From the NCBI GenBank assembly GCA_900538905.1, contig UPZS01000066.1:1-5749 (forward strand): a DNA stretch of 5,749 nt, read 5' to 3'. Within the stretch, counting starts at the first letter, position 1, and each line of letters begins with the position of its first letter. Below are positions 1 to 5,472 of the stretch, in pieces. The position numbers and the translations under genes were made by a program. This DNA comes from an uncultured Sutterella sp. (GTDB lineage: Bacteria > Pseudomonadota > Gammaproteobacteria > Burkholderiales > Burkholderiaceae_F). Below the pieces are notes generated by a model, which worked only from the letters and a program-made list of their open reading frames with translations, was not told the DNA's origin and searched no databases.

Positions 1-30
1 AATCAGCCAGCTTCTGAGTTGTGTGATCAT
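1..30 (-). CDS. 5' end of a divergent gene, product unknown (partial)
   Basis: Reading leftward, an ATG at 30-28 opens a frame of ten codons, MITQLRSWLI, that runs off the window edge. It is preceded by a strong Shine-Dalgarno sequence, AGGGAGG (43-37), five to six bases from the ATG, and this is the main reason to call a real start. Ten residues are too few to name a family. The ITQLRS string would fit the first helix of a LysR-type regulator, and a divergent regulator beside a respiratory operon would be a common layout, but a membrane or sensor protein is equally possible. The gene shares the 31-380 promoter region with dmsA. Confidence 0.55.
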   Translation of the reverse strand, partial: MITQLRSWLI

Positions 31-36
31 AATTTC

Positions 37-43
37 CTCCCTG
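37..43 (-). promoter_or_regulatory. Ribosome binding site of the divergent gene
   Basis: The minus strand reads AGGGAGG followed by AAATT and ATG. The complementarity to the 16S 3' end is near ideal, and this site decides the start of the otherwise unseen leftward gene. Confidence 0.6.
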
Positions 44-369
44 TAATGAGCATCGTTAATCAACAGGAGAAGGCTAATTGAAATAATTTCTTACGTTTAG
101 CAAAATTCAGAGAAAGATCGCGACAACACAAATTGACTAGCCGATATGCATTATGGGAATAACGCTAAGTCGGCCAAAGATGGATCGGGTTGGTTATGGC
201 GCAAATGAACAGCGCATGTAAACGAATGTCCGTGATTATTCCTGTGTCAACGTAACAGCAAAGAAAAATCGCAAGCAAGCAAGGTCTAGATATAGTTTTC
301 CATTAGCTACGGGTTTTGTTGCTGAAAAAAGCTAAAAAAGATACTTACAGCCCATAAAATCCCAGACTC

Positions 370-374
370 AGGAG
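370..374 (+). promoter_or_regulatory. Ribosome binding site of dmsA
   Basis: AGGAG, six bases before the ATG at 381. It supports the first Met rather than Met5 (393) as the start, and both choices keep the twin-arginine motif. Confidence 0.75.
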
Positions 375-380
375 AAAAAC

Positions 381-2762
381 ATGTCGACCTTCATGCTCGG
401 TCGCCGCGACTTCTTGAAAGCTGCGGCAGCGGGCGGTTTTGTGCTGACGCCTGTTGCACAAGCTGTATCCGCGGCAATTGACAACCTAGAAGAAACCAAG
501 TGGTGTGCTTGCGTGATCAATTGCGGGCAACGTTGCCCGGTGCGCTGCATTACCAAAAACGGGCAAGTGATTCGCATTGAGACGGACAATACCTCACCGG
601 ACAATCCGGCCGGTCCTCGTCAGATTCGGGCTTGCCAGCGCGGTCGCTCCATGCGTGAGCGCATCTATTCGCCCGATCGCCTGAAGTACCCGATGAAACG
701 CGTCGGCAAACGCGGCGAAGGCAAATTTGAGCGCATCTCTTGGGACGAAGCCACTGATATCATCGCCAAGCAGTGGAAGCGCATCCTCGACAAGTACGGT
801 CCCGAATCCGTCTATTGGCAGTATTGCTCCGGTCAGCAGTCCATCGTGAGCTCCCGCCGCGCCTGGCAGCGTCTGATGAATTTGAACGGCGGCTATCTGA
901 AGTACTACGGCTCGTATTCCAATGCACAGCTGCAGGAATCCTTCCCGCTCACCTACGGTAGCCGTGCCGCTTCGTTGCCGTCTGAAATCGCCAATGCATC
1001 TTTGTACGTGCTCTTTGGCAACAATTTCTCGTCTACTCGACCTTCGGGCAGCGGCAAAGGTTATCAGATTGACGCGGCCATGGATCGCAAGCGTCCGCGT
1101 ACCATCGTCATTGACCCGTGCTACACCGACACGGCTGCCACGCATGCCGATCAGTGGATTCCGATCCGTCCCGGCACTGACGCGGCTCTGGTCGGCGCGC
1201 TGGCCTATGAGTTCATCCGCAACGGTTGGATTGACCAAAAGTTCCTGGATACGTATTGCGTCGGCTTTGATGCCAAGACGCTGCCCGCATCGGCTCCGAA
1301 GGGCAGTGATTACCGCAGCTACATTTTGGGTGAAGGTCCGGACCGTACGCCCAAGACACCTGAATGGGCCTCCCGCATCACAGGCATTCCCGTTGATACC
1401 ATCAAGGCGCTTGCCAAAGAACTCGGTACGACCAAACCCGTTTTCGTTTCGCAGGGTTGGGGTCCGCAGCGTCAAGCCAACGGCGAAGAGACGGCTCGCG
1501 CCATCGCTATGGTTCCGATCTTGCTCGGCCAGGTCGGTTTGCCCGGTACCAATTCGGGCGAACACGAAGGCAATACGCCGTTCCCGGCCGTCTATCTGCC
1601 CGTGTTCAAGAATCCGGTCAAGGCTTCCATTCCGGTCTTTATGTGGACGGATGCCATCCTGCGCGGCACAGAAATGTCGCGCACGACTGACGGCGTCAAG
1701 GGGGTTGAAAAGCTTTCGACCAACATCAAGATGATTGTCAATTCCGGCGGCAATACGCTCATCAATCAACACGGCGACAGCAACTGGACGCATAAGATTC
1801 TCCAGGACGAATCCAAGGTCGAGTTCATCATCGTATGCGACAACATGATGACGCCTTCGTGCCGGTACGCCGATGTTCTCTTGCCAGATACGCTTGGTCC
1901 CGAAACCGACGATATGGCAACGCTCGGCGGCAGCCATGGCGACACCACCGTGATGCTCGCCATTCAGAAGGCCGTCGAACCGCAGTTCGAACAGAAGTCG
2001 AGCTTTGAAATCTGTCGTCTGATCGCCGCCAAGATGGGCATCGAGGAAAAGTTCACCGAGGGTCGCTCTCAGTTTGAGTGGGTGAAGTGGTGCTACGAAG
2101 AGTCGCGCAAGAAGATTCCCGGTTTGCCTGATTTCGAGACGTTCTGGAAGCAGGGCATGGCCAAGCTTTGGGGCGTTCGTAAGGATCCCATCGCGTTGGA
2201 AGCCTTCCGCAAGGATCCCGTCAAGAACAAGCTCAAGACGCCGTCGGGCAAGATCGAAATCTATTCCGAACAGCTCGCAAAACGCGTTGCCGACTGGAAG
2301 CTGCCCAAGGGAGACGTCATTTCGCCGATTCCCGTGTTCTGGCGCAGCTGGGAAATGCCTGGCGACGCTCTGCAGAAGAAATATCCGTTGCAGTGCTTCG
2401 GTTTCCACGGTCACGGACGCATTCACTCCACCTTCCACAATTTGCCGCAGCTCAGAAGTATTCATCCGGACAGCGTCTGGATCAACACGATTGATGCCGC
2501 TCAGCGCAAGATCAAGGAGGGTGATTTGGTCGAGATCTTCAACGATCGCGGCATCGTGCGGCTGCCCGCACGCGTGACCTCCCGCATCATGCCCGGCGTT
2601 GTCACCATGCCTCAGGGTGCCTGGTACAAGCCCGTCGAAATCAACGGTAAACGCGTCGATATCGGCGGCAACATCAACACGCTTACGCACCATCGTCCGA
2701 GCCCGCTTGCCAAAGGCAATGCGCAGCACACGATTCTGGTGGATGTTCGCAAGGCAGCTTAA
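381..2762 (+). CDS. dmsA: DMSO reductase-type molybdopterin catalytic subunit (DmsA-like), Tat-exported
   Basis: Catalytic subunit of a DMSO-reductase-family enzyme that would reduce an S- or N-oxide outside the cytoplasmic membrane using Mo-bis-MGD. At 793 aa it is close to E. coli DmsA (about 814). The N-terminus has a twin-arginine signal, GRRDFLK (7-13), then a hydrophobic stretch, with likely cleavage near VSA (29-31). The Fe-S site is C44-x3-C48-x3-C52 with C85. The probable Mo ligand is Ser180 in YGSYSNAQ. Blocks I recall from E. coli DmsA include LKYPMKRVG (101-109), IPIRPGTDAALV (260-271), SQGWGPQR (357-364), MWTDAI (421-426), TPSGKIEIYS (620-629) and PSPLAKGN (773-780). The C-terminal molybdopterin dinucleotide-binding domain lies at about 665-785. 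The GSYSNAQ loop differs from GDYSSAQ as I recall it in E. coli, so the true substrate (DMSO, TMAO, methionine sulfoxide or other) is open. dmsB follows after 12 bp. Confidence 0.95.
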   Translation: MSTFMLGRRDFLKAAAAGGFVLTPVAQAVSAAIDNLEETKWCACVINCGQRCPVRCITKNGQVIRIETDNTSPDNPAGPRQIRACQRGRSMRERIYSPDRLKYPMKRVGKRGEGKFERISWDEATDIIAKQWKRILDKYGPESVYWQYCSGQQSIVSSRRAWQRLMNLNGGYLKYYGSYSNAQLQESFPLTYGSRAASLPSEIANASLYVLFGNNFSSTRPSGSGKGYQIDAAMDRKRPRTIVIDPCYTDTAATHADQWIPIRPGTDAALVGALAYEFIRNGWIDQKFLDTYCVGFDAKTLPASAPKGSDYRSYILGEGPDRTPKTPEWASRITGIPVDTIKALAKELGTTKPVFVSQGWGPQRQANGEETARAIAMVPILLGQVGLPGTNSGEHEGNTPFPAVYLPVFKNPVKASIPVFMWTDAILRGTEMSRTTDGVKGVEKLSTNIKMIVNSGGNTLINQHGDSNWTHKILQDESKVEFIIVCDNMMTPSCRYADVLLPDTLGPETDDMATLGGSHGDTTVMLAIQKAVEPQFEQKSSFEICRLIAAKMGIEEKFTEGRSQFEWVKWCYEESRKKIPGLPDFETFWKQGMAKLWGVRKDPIALEAFRKDPVKNKLKTPSGKIEIYSEQLAKRVADWKLPKGDVISPIPVFWRSWEMPGDALQKKYPLQCFGFHGHGRIHSTFHNLPQLRSIHPDSVWINTIDAAQRKIKEGDLVEIFNDRGIVRLPARVTSRIMPGVVTMPQGAWYKPVEINGKRVDIGGNINTLTHHRPSPLAKGNAQHTILVDVRKAA

Positions 2763-2774
2763 GGAGGAAAGAAA

Positions 2775-3383
2775 ATGGCACAAAAAGGTTTTTTCATTGA
2801 TGTGTCCAAATGCACCGGCTGCCGCACGTGTCAGGTGGCTTGTTCCGATTTGAACAACACGCCCGTCGGTCTGCATCTTCGTCGCGTGATGGAAGTCGAG
2901 GGCGGTACCTGGAAAAAGACGCCCGAAGGACTCTGGAAACAGGATGTCTTTGCCTACTACGTCAGCATAGGCTGCAATCAGTGCGCGGATCCCGCCTGCG
3001 TGAAGGTTTGTCCGACAAAGGCACACTTCAAGCGCGCCGAGGACGGCTTGGTCGTGATTGACCGTGCCAAGTGTATCGGCTGCGGCATGTGTGCCAAAGC
3101 TTGTCCATACGGTGTGCCCCGTCTGGACGAAAAGGCGCACAAGATGCTCAAGTGCGACGGCTGTGTGGCTCGTACCTCCAAGGGAGAAAACCCGGTTTGC
3201 GTTGAGAGCTGCCCGGAACGCGCAATTGTCTTTGGTGATATTGAGGAGTTGCGTCGCAAGTTCGGCAAGGTCGATGCGATCGCTCCGCTTCCGAACGGTG
3301 ACAAGACACATCCGAGTTTGGTCATCAAAGCTCCGTCTCACGCCAAACCCAGCGGAACCCCCGTGACGGTACGCGGCGCCTAA
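2775..3383 (+). CDS. dmsB: DMSO reductase-type iron-sulfur subunit (DmsB-like), four [4Fe-4S] clusters
   Basis: Electron-transfer partner of the upstream catalytic subunit, carrying electrons from a quinol-side donor to DmsA. It is 202 aa, about the usual DmsB length. All sixteen cysteines for four cubane clusters are present: C13-x2-C16-x2-C19-x3-C23; C67-x2-C70-x4-C75-x3-C79; C100-x2-C103-x2-C106-x3-C110; and C127-x2-C130 with C142-x3-C146. CPYGVP (110-115), KCDGC (126-130) and VESCPERA (143-150) are typical of the family, as is the tail with IEELRRKFG (156-164) and APLP (170-173). It has no signal peptide, as expected for a subunit that is exported folded on DmsA's Tat signal. A strong AAGGAGG (2760-2766) overlaps the dmsA stop, which indicates coupled expression. 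No dmsC follows. Confidence 0.95.
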   Translation: MAQKGFFIDVSKCTGCRTCQVACSDLNNTPVGLHLRRVMEVEGGTWKKTPEGLWKQDVFAYYVSIGCNQCADPACVKVCPTKAHFKRAEDGLVVIDRAKCIGCGMCAKACPYGVPRLDEKAHKMLKCDGCVARTSKGENPVCVESCPERAIVFGDIEELRRKFGKVDAIAPLPNGDKTHPSLVIKAPSHAKPSGTPVTVRGA

Positions 3384-3396
3384 GCCTGGAACTTTT

Positions 3397-3427
3397 CGGC
3401 TCTGTCAGCTTTGTGCTGACGGAGTCG
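3397..3427 (+). terminator. Hairpin just after dmsB
   Basis: Arms 3397-3409 and 3415-3427 pair over 13 positions around a TTTGT loop. The inner six (GTCAGC/GCTGAC) are perfect and the outer seven include two G-T wobbles. It begins 14 bp after the dmsB stop. No T-run follows, so it may protect the 3' end of the mRNA or assist the next hairpin rather than terminate on its own. Confidence 0.5.
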
Positions 3428-3464
3428 ATCGTCAAGTTCGGGCGCAGGCTGAATGCTCAAACAC

Positions 3465-3499
3465 AAACGCTCTCCGATCTCAATGATCGAAGAGCGTTT
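3465..3499. terminator. Probable bidirectional terminator between dmsB and the aldo/keto reductase gene
   Basis: A 15-position stem with one C-A mismatch (3465-3479 with 3485-3499) encloses a TCAAT loop. The arms start with AAA and end with TTT, so each strand has a short T-rich tail: TTTAATTTC on the plus strand and TTTGTGTTT on the minus strand. It lies between two convergent genes, 32 bp from the reductase stop and 82 bp from the dmsB stop. Confidence 0.75.
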
Positions 3500-3530
3500 A
3501 ATTTCAGTGATTCAAAACCAATCTGGGTTT

Positions 3531-4544
3531 CTATTCTTTCTTCTTCCAGTTGTTCCCAAACGTATGCTGTTCCGTCTCCACAAAGCCGCGGTGGCCGTGG
3601 ACGGTACAGGCGTTCAAGGCCGTCTCAAGCTGAGTGAACTCATCGTCCGTAAGCGAGACGTTGGCGGCACCCAGGTTCTCAAGAATTCGTTCCAGATTCT
3701 TGGAGCCGGGGATCGGTACCACATTGGGATACTTGTGAAGCATCCAGGCCAGAGAAATCTGCGCATTGGTGGCGTTCTTGCGCTTGGAAAAGTCGGCAAG
3801 CACATCAAGAATCGGTTGGTTGGCCGCAATATTTTCCTTTTTGAGCTGCGGAACGAACTTGCGCACGTCGTCGACTTCCTCGAACTTGGTGTCAACCGTT
3901 ACTTTGCCCGACAGGAAGCCGCTCGCAATCGGAGAGAAGGGGACAAAGCCGATGTTGTGGCTAACGCAGTAGGGGATAACTTCAGCTTCGCAGCCGCGCT
4001 CAACCATGGAGTAGATGTTTTGAACCGCGGAAACGGGCGTCACAGCGTGGGCTTTAGCAAGCGTATCGACATCGACCTGCGATAGACCCCAGCCTCGAAT
4101 CAGACCTTCTTCGATCAGTCGGCCCATGGCGGCGGCCACTTCCTCAAACGACACCTCCTCGTTGATGCGGTGCAGGTAGTAGAGGTCAACGTAGTCCGTC
4201 GCAAGACGCTTCATTGACGCGACGAGATGCGCTTTGACGGCGTCGTACACACTTGGGCTAGTCGCTACTTCATCGGGACGCAGGTGCAGTTTTGTGGCGA
4301 GTACCACATCCTTGCGCACGGAGCCAAGAGCCTTGCCGACGAGTTTTTCGTTGTGTCCCGGATAGAACACCACGTCACCGTAAACCTCGGCCGTATCAAA
4401 GAAGTTGCAACCTGCTTCAAAAGCCTTGCGCATCGCGTTGATGCTGTAGTCGGCTTCCGGCACCTTGCCGTAGCCGTGAGAAAAACCCATGCAGCCCACG
4501 CCAATGGCGGAGACTTCGAGATTGCCCAGTTTCCTTTTTTGCAT
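3531..4544 (-). CDS. Aldo/keto reductase (NADPH-dependent oxidoreductase)
   Basis: A cytoplasmic TIM-barrel oxidoreductase that would reduce an aldehyde or ketone to an alcohol with NAD(P)H; the substrate cannot be read from the sequence. It is 337 aa, normal for the family. The catalytic tetrad is intact: Asp50 and Tyr55 (FFDTAEVYG, 48-56), Lys85 (ATKLH) and His125 (YYLHR). The strand-1 motif GVGCMGFSHGYG (15-26) and the cofactor-phosphate loop PIPGSKNLERILENLGA (277-293) are typical. The tail, VHGHRGF onward (315-337), replaces the short end seen in many relatives. The first ATG is preceded by AAGGAAG (4557-4551) at a six-base spacing, which fixes the start. The gene stands alone, converges on dmsAB and is separated from it by a terminator, so a functional link to DMSO respiration is not implied. 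Confidence 0.93.
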   Translation of the reverse strand: MQKRKLGNLEVSAIGVGCMGFSHGYGKVPEADYSINAMRKAFEAGCNFFDTAEVYGDVVFYPGHNEKLVGKALGSVRKDVVLATKLHLRPDEVATSPSVYDAVKAHLVASMKRLATDYVDLYYLHRINEEVSFEEVAAAMGRLIEEGLIRGWGLSQVDVDTLAKAHAVTPVSAVQNIYSMVERGCEAEVIPYCVSHNIGFVPFSPIASGFLSGKVTVDTKFEEVDDVRKFVPQLKKENIAANQPILDVLADFSKRKNATNAQISLAWMLHKYPNVVPIPGSKNLERILENLGAANVSLTDDEFTQLETALNACTVHGHRGFVETEQHTFGNNWKKKE

Positions 4545-4568
4545 CTTTGTCTTCCTTGTTCTGTTTTA

Positions 4569-4595
4569 CTTTGCGGACTCAATGAGCCCGCAAAG
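4569..4595 (-). promoter_or_regulatory. 27-nt palindrome in the aldo/keto reductase leader
   Basis: CTTTGCGG (4569-4576) pairs perfectly with CCGCAAAG (4588-4595). After one A-C mismatch, CTC/GAG adds three more pairs around an AAT centre. It lies 24 bp upstream of the reductase ATG. There is no T-tract in either direction, so an operator for a dimeric repressor or activator, or a leader stem-loop in the mRNA, is more likely than a terminator. Confidence 0.5.
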
Positions 4596-4767
4596 GAATG
4601 CGACTGTTGATGCGTTGAATTATGACTGTAGACGTGAAAATACGCCTGCCACAGGTTGGGGCAAAAATGTCACTTTTGGGAGATGATCGAAAAAAGACGG
4701 ATGAGAATATCCATGCACAAAAACGGACGCTTATGAATCGTCCAAGTCCAATCGGTCCTCGAGAAGA

Positions 4768-4833
4768 GACTTTTCCACATCCACGGCCGCTCAGTCTACG
4801 AAATGGGCCGTAGGCCGCGGTTGTGGAAAAGTC
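4768..4833. repeat. Long inverted repeat with paired DnaA-box-like 9-mers
   Basis: Arms 4768-4788 and 4813-4833 pair at 19 of 21 positions; the mismatches are 4780/4821 and 4783/4818. The 24-nt interior can form a small inner stem, TACG (4797-4800) with CGTA (4809-4812). TTTTCCACA (4771-4779) and its reverse complement (4822-4830) both match the DnaA-box consensus TTWTNCACA. A second GGCCG (4806-4810) could compete for the left CGGCC (4784-4788). T-runs sit at the 5' side and A-runs at the 3' side of the stem, the wrong arrangement for an intrinsic terminator. A dispersed REP-like palindrome is another reading. Confidence 0.6.
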
Positions 4834-4846
4834 AGGCCGAGATGCG

Positions 4847-4866
4847 GAGACTCTGAGTTTAGTCTC
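4847..4866 (-). repeat. Small hairpin over the antitoxin stop codon
   Basis: GAGACT (4847-4852) and AGTCTC (4861-4866) form a perfect 6-bp stem with an 8-nt loop that includes the TAA stop at 4861-4859. There is no T-run after it on the minus strand. It may stabilise the 3' end of the transcript; significance is weak. Confidence 0.3.
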
Positions 4867-5059
4867 GTTTCAGTTCCGGCGTCTCCGGAAGTTCCGAATC
4901 CATCGTGTCCATGGGCCAACGCTGTTGAATAACTGTTTCCCGTAGGAACATATTCACAGCGTCTTGCAACGTGATGCCAATGTCAGCACAGACCTTTTCA
5001 GCTTGAGCAAGTACGTCGGAATCAATTGCGAAGGTGAGAGTTTCCAACGGTGCAATCAT
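4859..5059 (-). CDS. RelB/DinJ-family antitoxin-like protein, no toxin adjacent
   Basis: A 66-aa protein with a RelB/DinJ-type ribbon-helix-helix layout. There is a short strand, ETLTFAID (6-13), then a helix, SDVLAQAEKVCADIG (14-28), the turn ITLQDAVNMFLRETV (29-43), and QQRWPMD (45-51), which echoes the LPFD-type end of the domain. In the family this part dimerises and binds operator DNA, while the following segment wraps the RelE/YafQ toxin. Here only about 15 residues remain after it, and E. coli DinJ is about 86 aa, so the toxin-binding part is short. No toxin gene follows in the 314 bp downstream. The ATG has no clear Shine-Dalgarno, but the frame closes at a stop 48 bp upstream (5110-5108) and offers no better start. 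It could be a relic or a solo transcription regulator. Confidence 0.75.
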   Translation of the reverse strand: MIAPLETLTFAIDSDVLAQAEKVCADIGITLQDAVNMFLRETVIQQRWPMDTMDSELPETPELKRD

Positions 5060-5064
5060 TGTAA

Positions 5065-5079
5065 TATTATTGAGTAATA
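5065..5079 (-). promoter_or_regulatory. Possible operator in the antitoxin leader
   Basis: TATTA-TTGAG-TAATA, an inverted repeat with 5-bp arms, lies six bases upstream of the antitoxin ATG where a ribosome site would normally be. RelB/DinJ proteins commonly repress their own promoter through such repeats. The arms are short and AT-rich, so chance is possible. Confidence 0.3.
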
Positions 5080-5145
5080 GTGTGAAACAGTGGGTTAGCT
5101 GCAGAGATCATCGGCTAATCGATAGTCGAAGTCTATATTGCATCA

Positions 5146-5448
5146 TCAAATAGTCCGCACAAGTACACCGTTGGCCGCTTTTCGTACCCGCGTCTTGCCG
5201 TTACTCATGCGTATTGCCACCTGATCGCCGCTAAACGAAATGTCGACCGCATCTTTAGGCTCGAGTGTACGAAGCAGAACTCCGTTGATGCGGCGAATTT
5301 CTGCCTTGCCGCTGGCATAGACAATGCCGACAAGTTCTTGATTGGAATTCATCGAAACGCTCACAACGTTCGACGAACCCATGGTGCGCACAAGACTGCC
5401 GTTGTCGTTGCGCAGTTCAGCTTTGCCGTTTCGGATGGTGATAAGCAT
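5146..5448 (-). CDS. Small protein of three beta-type sequence repeats, function unknown
   Basis: A 100-aa protein that I cannot assign to a named family. It consists almost wholly of three copies of one unit: NGKAELRNDNGSLVRTM (7-23), SGKAEIRRINGVLLRTL (46-62) and NGKTRVRKAANGVLVRTI (83-100). The pattern is G-K-x-x-x-R, then N-G-x-L-x-R-T, with periods of 39 and 37 residues, and alternating hydrophobic residues between copies suggest beta strands. Such units recall propeller blades; three are too few for a closed ring, so oligomerisation is a reasonable inference. There is no signal peptide and no membrane segment. The DNA of the copies has diverged well beyond the protein, so the duplication is old. 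The start is supported by AAGGAAT (5460-5454). It begins 24 bp after the stop of the gene to its right, implying co-transcription. Confidence 0.75.
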   Translation of the reverse strand: MLITIRNGKAELRNDNGSLVRTMGSSNVVSVSMNSNQELVGIVYASGKAEIRRINGVLLRTLEPKDAVDISFSGDQVAIRMSNGKTRVRKAANGVLVRTI

Positions 5449-5472
5449 TTTTGATTCCTTACTGAAAAAGTC

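Larger units (their letters stand above)
31..380. promoter_or_regulatory. Divergent intergenic region upstream of dmsA
   Basis: About 350 bp, AT-rich, with no credible gene. It should hold the promoters for both the leftward gene and dmsAB. Possible pieces are a TATAGT (291-296) and a GATACT (340-345) as -10-like hexamers, neither with a good -35, and a TTGACT at 133-138 without a convincing -10. I looked for an FNR/Anr site (TTGAT-N4-ATCAA) and for a sigma-54 site and found none, so oxygen or electron-acceptor control is not evident by eye. A short palindrome GAAAT-A-ATTTC (80-90) and a GCAA tandem triplet (271-282) are present. No promoter can be assigned with confidence. Confidence 0.5.
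4545..4858. other. Noncoding stretch upstream of the aldo/keto reductase gene
   Basis: 314 bp without a believable gene. It contains the reductase leader with its palindrome (4569-4595) and the long hairpin (4768-4833). On the minus strand a CATAAT (4624-4619) could be the reductase -10 but lacks a matching -35. Farther upstream, a TTGCCC and a TATTTT spaced by 16 bp are an alternative. In particular, no toxin-sized frame follows the antitoxin gene that ends at 4859. Confidence 0.5.

Noticed and set aside
146..208. A 20-codon frame starting ATG CAT TAT in the dmsA upstream region
   Set aside because: It has no Shine-Dalgarno sequence and no recognisable product; it is too short to separate from chance.
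31..380. FNR, CRP and sigma-54 binding sites
   Set aside because: Only half-matches were found, for example ATCAA at 59-63 with no partner half and TGTGATCAT at 22-30 inside the divergent gene. None meets the consensus.
594..3341. A 915-codon open frame antisense to dmsA and dmsB
   Set aside because: Its codons lie exactly opposite those of both real genes, which share one register, so it stays open merely because TTA, CTA and TCA codons are avoided. It ends where a TCA serine codon of dmsA occurs (594-596). The translation resembles no protein I know and it has no leader of its own.
3453..4085. A 210-codon plus-strand frame opposite the aldo/keto reductase
   Set aside because: It overlaps a gene with a complete catalytic tetrad and cofactor loop, has no family resemblance, and begins before the terminator hairpin, so it is a shadow frame.
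4622..4813. A 63-codon plus-strand frame in the noncoding stretch, considered as a possible toxin remnant
   Set aside because: It runs into the left arm of the long hairpin, lies on the opposite strand to the antitoxin, is rich in Pro and Arg, and shows no RelE/YafQ-like features.
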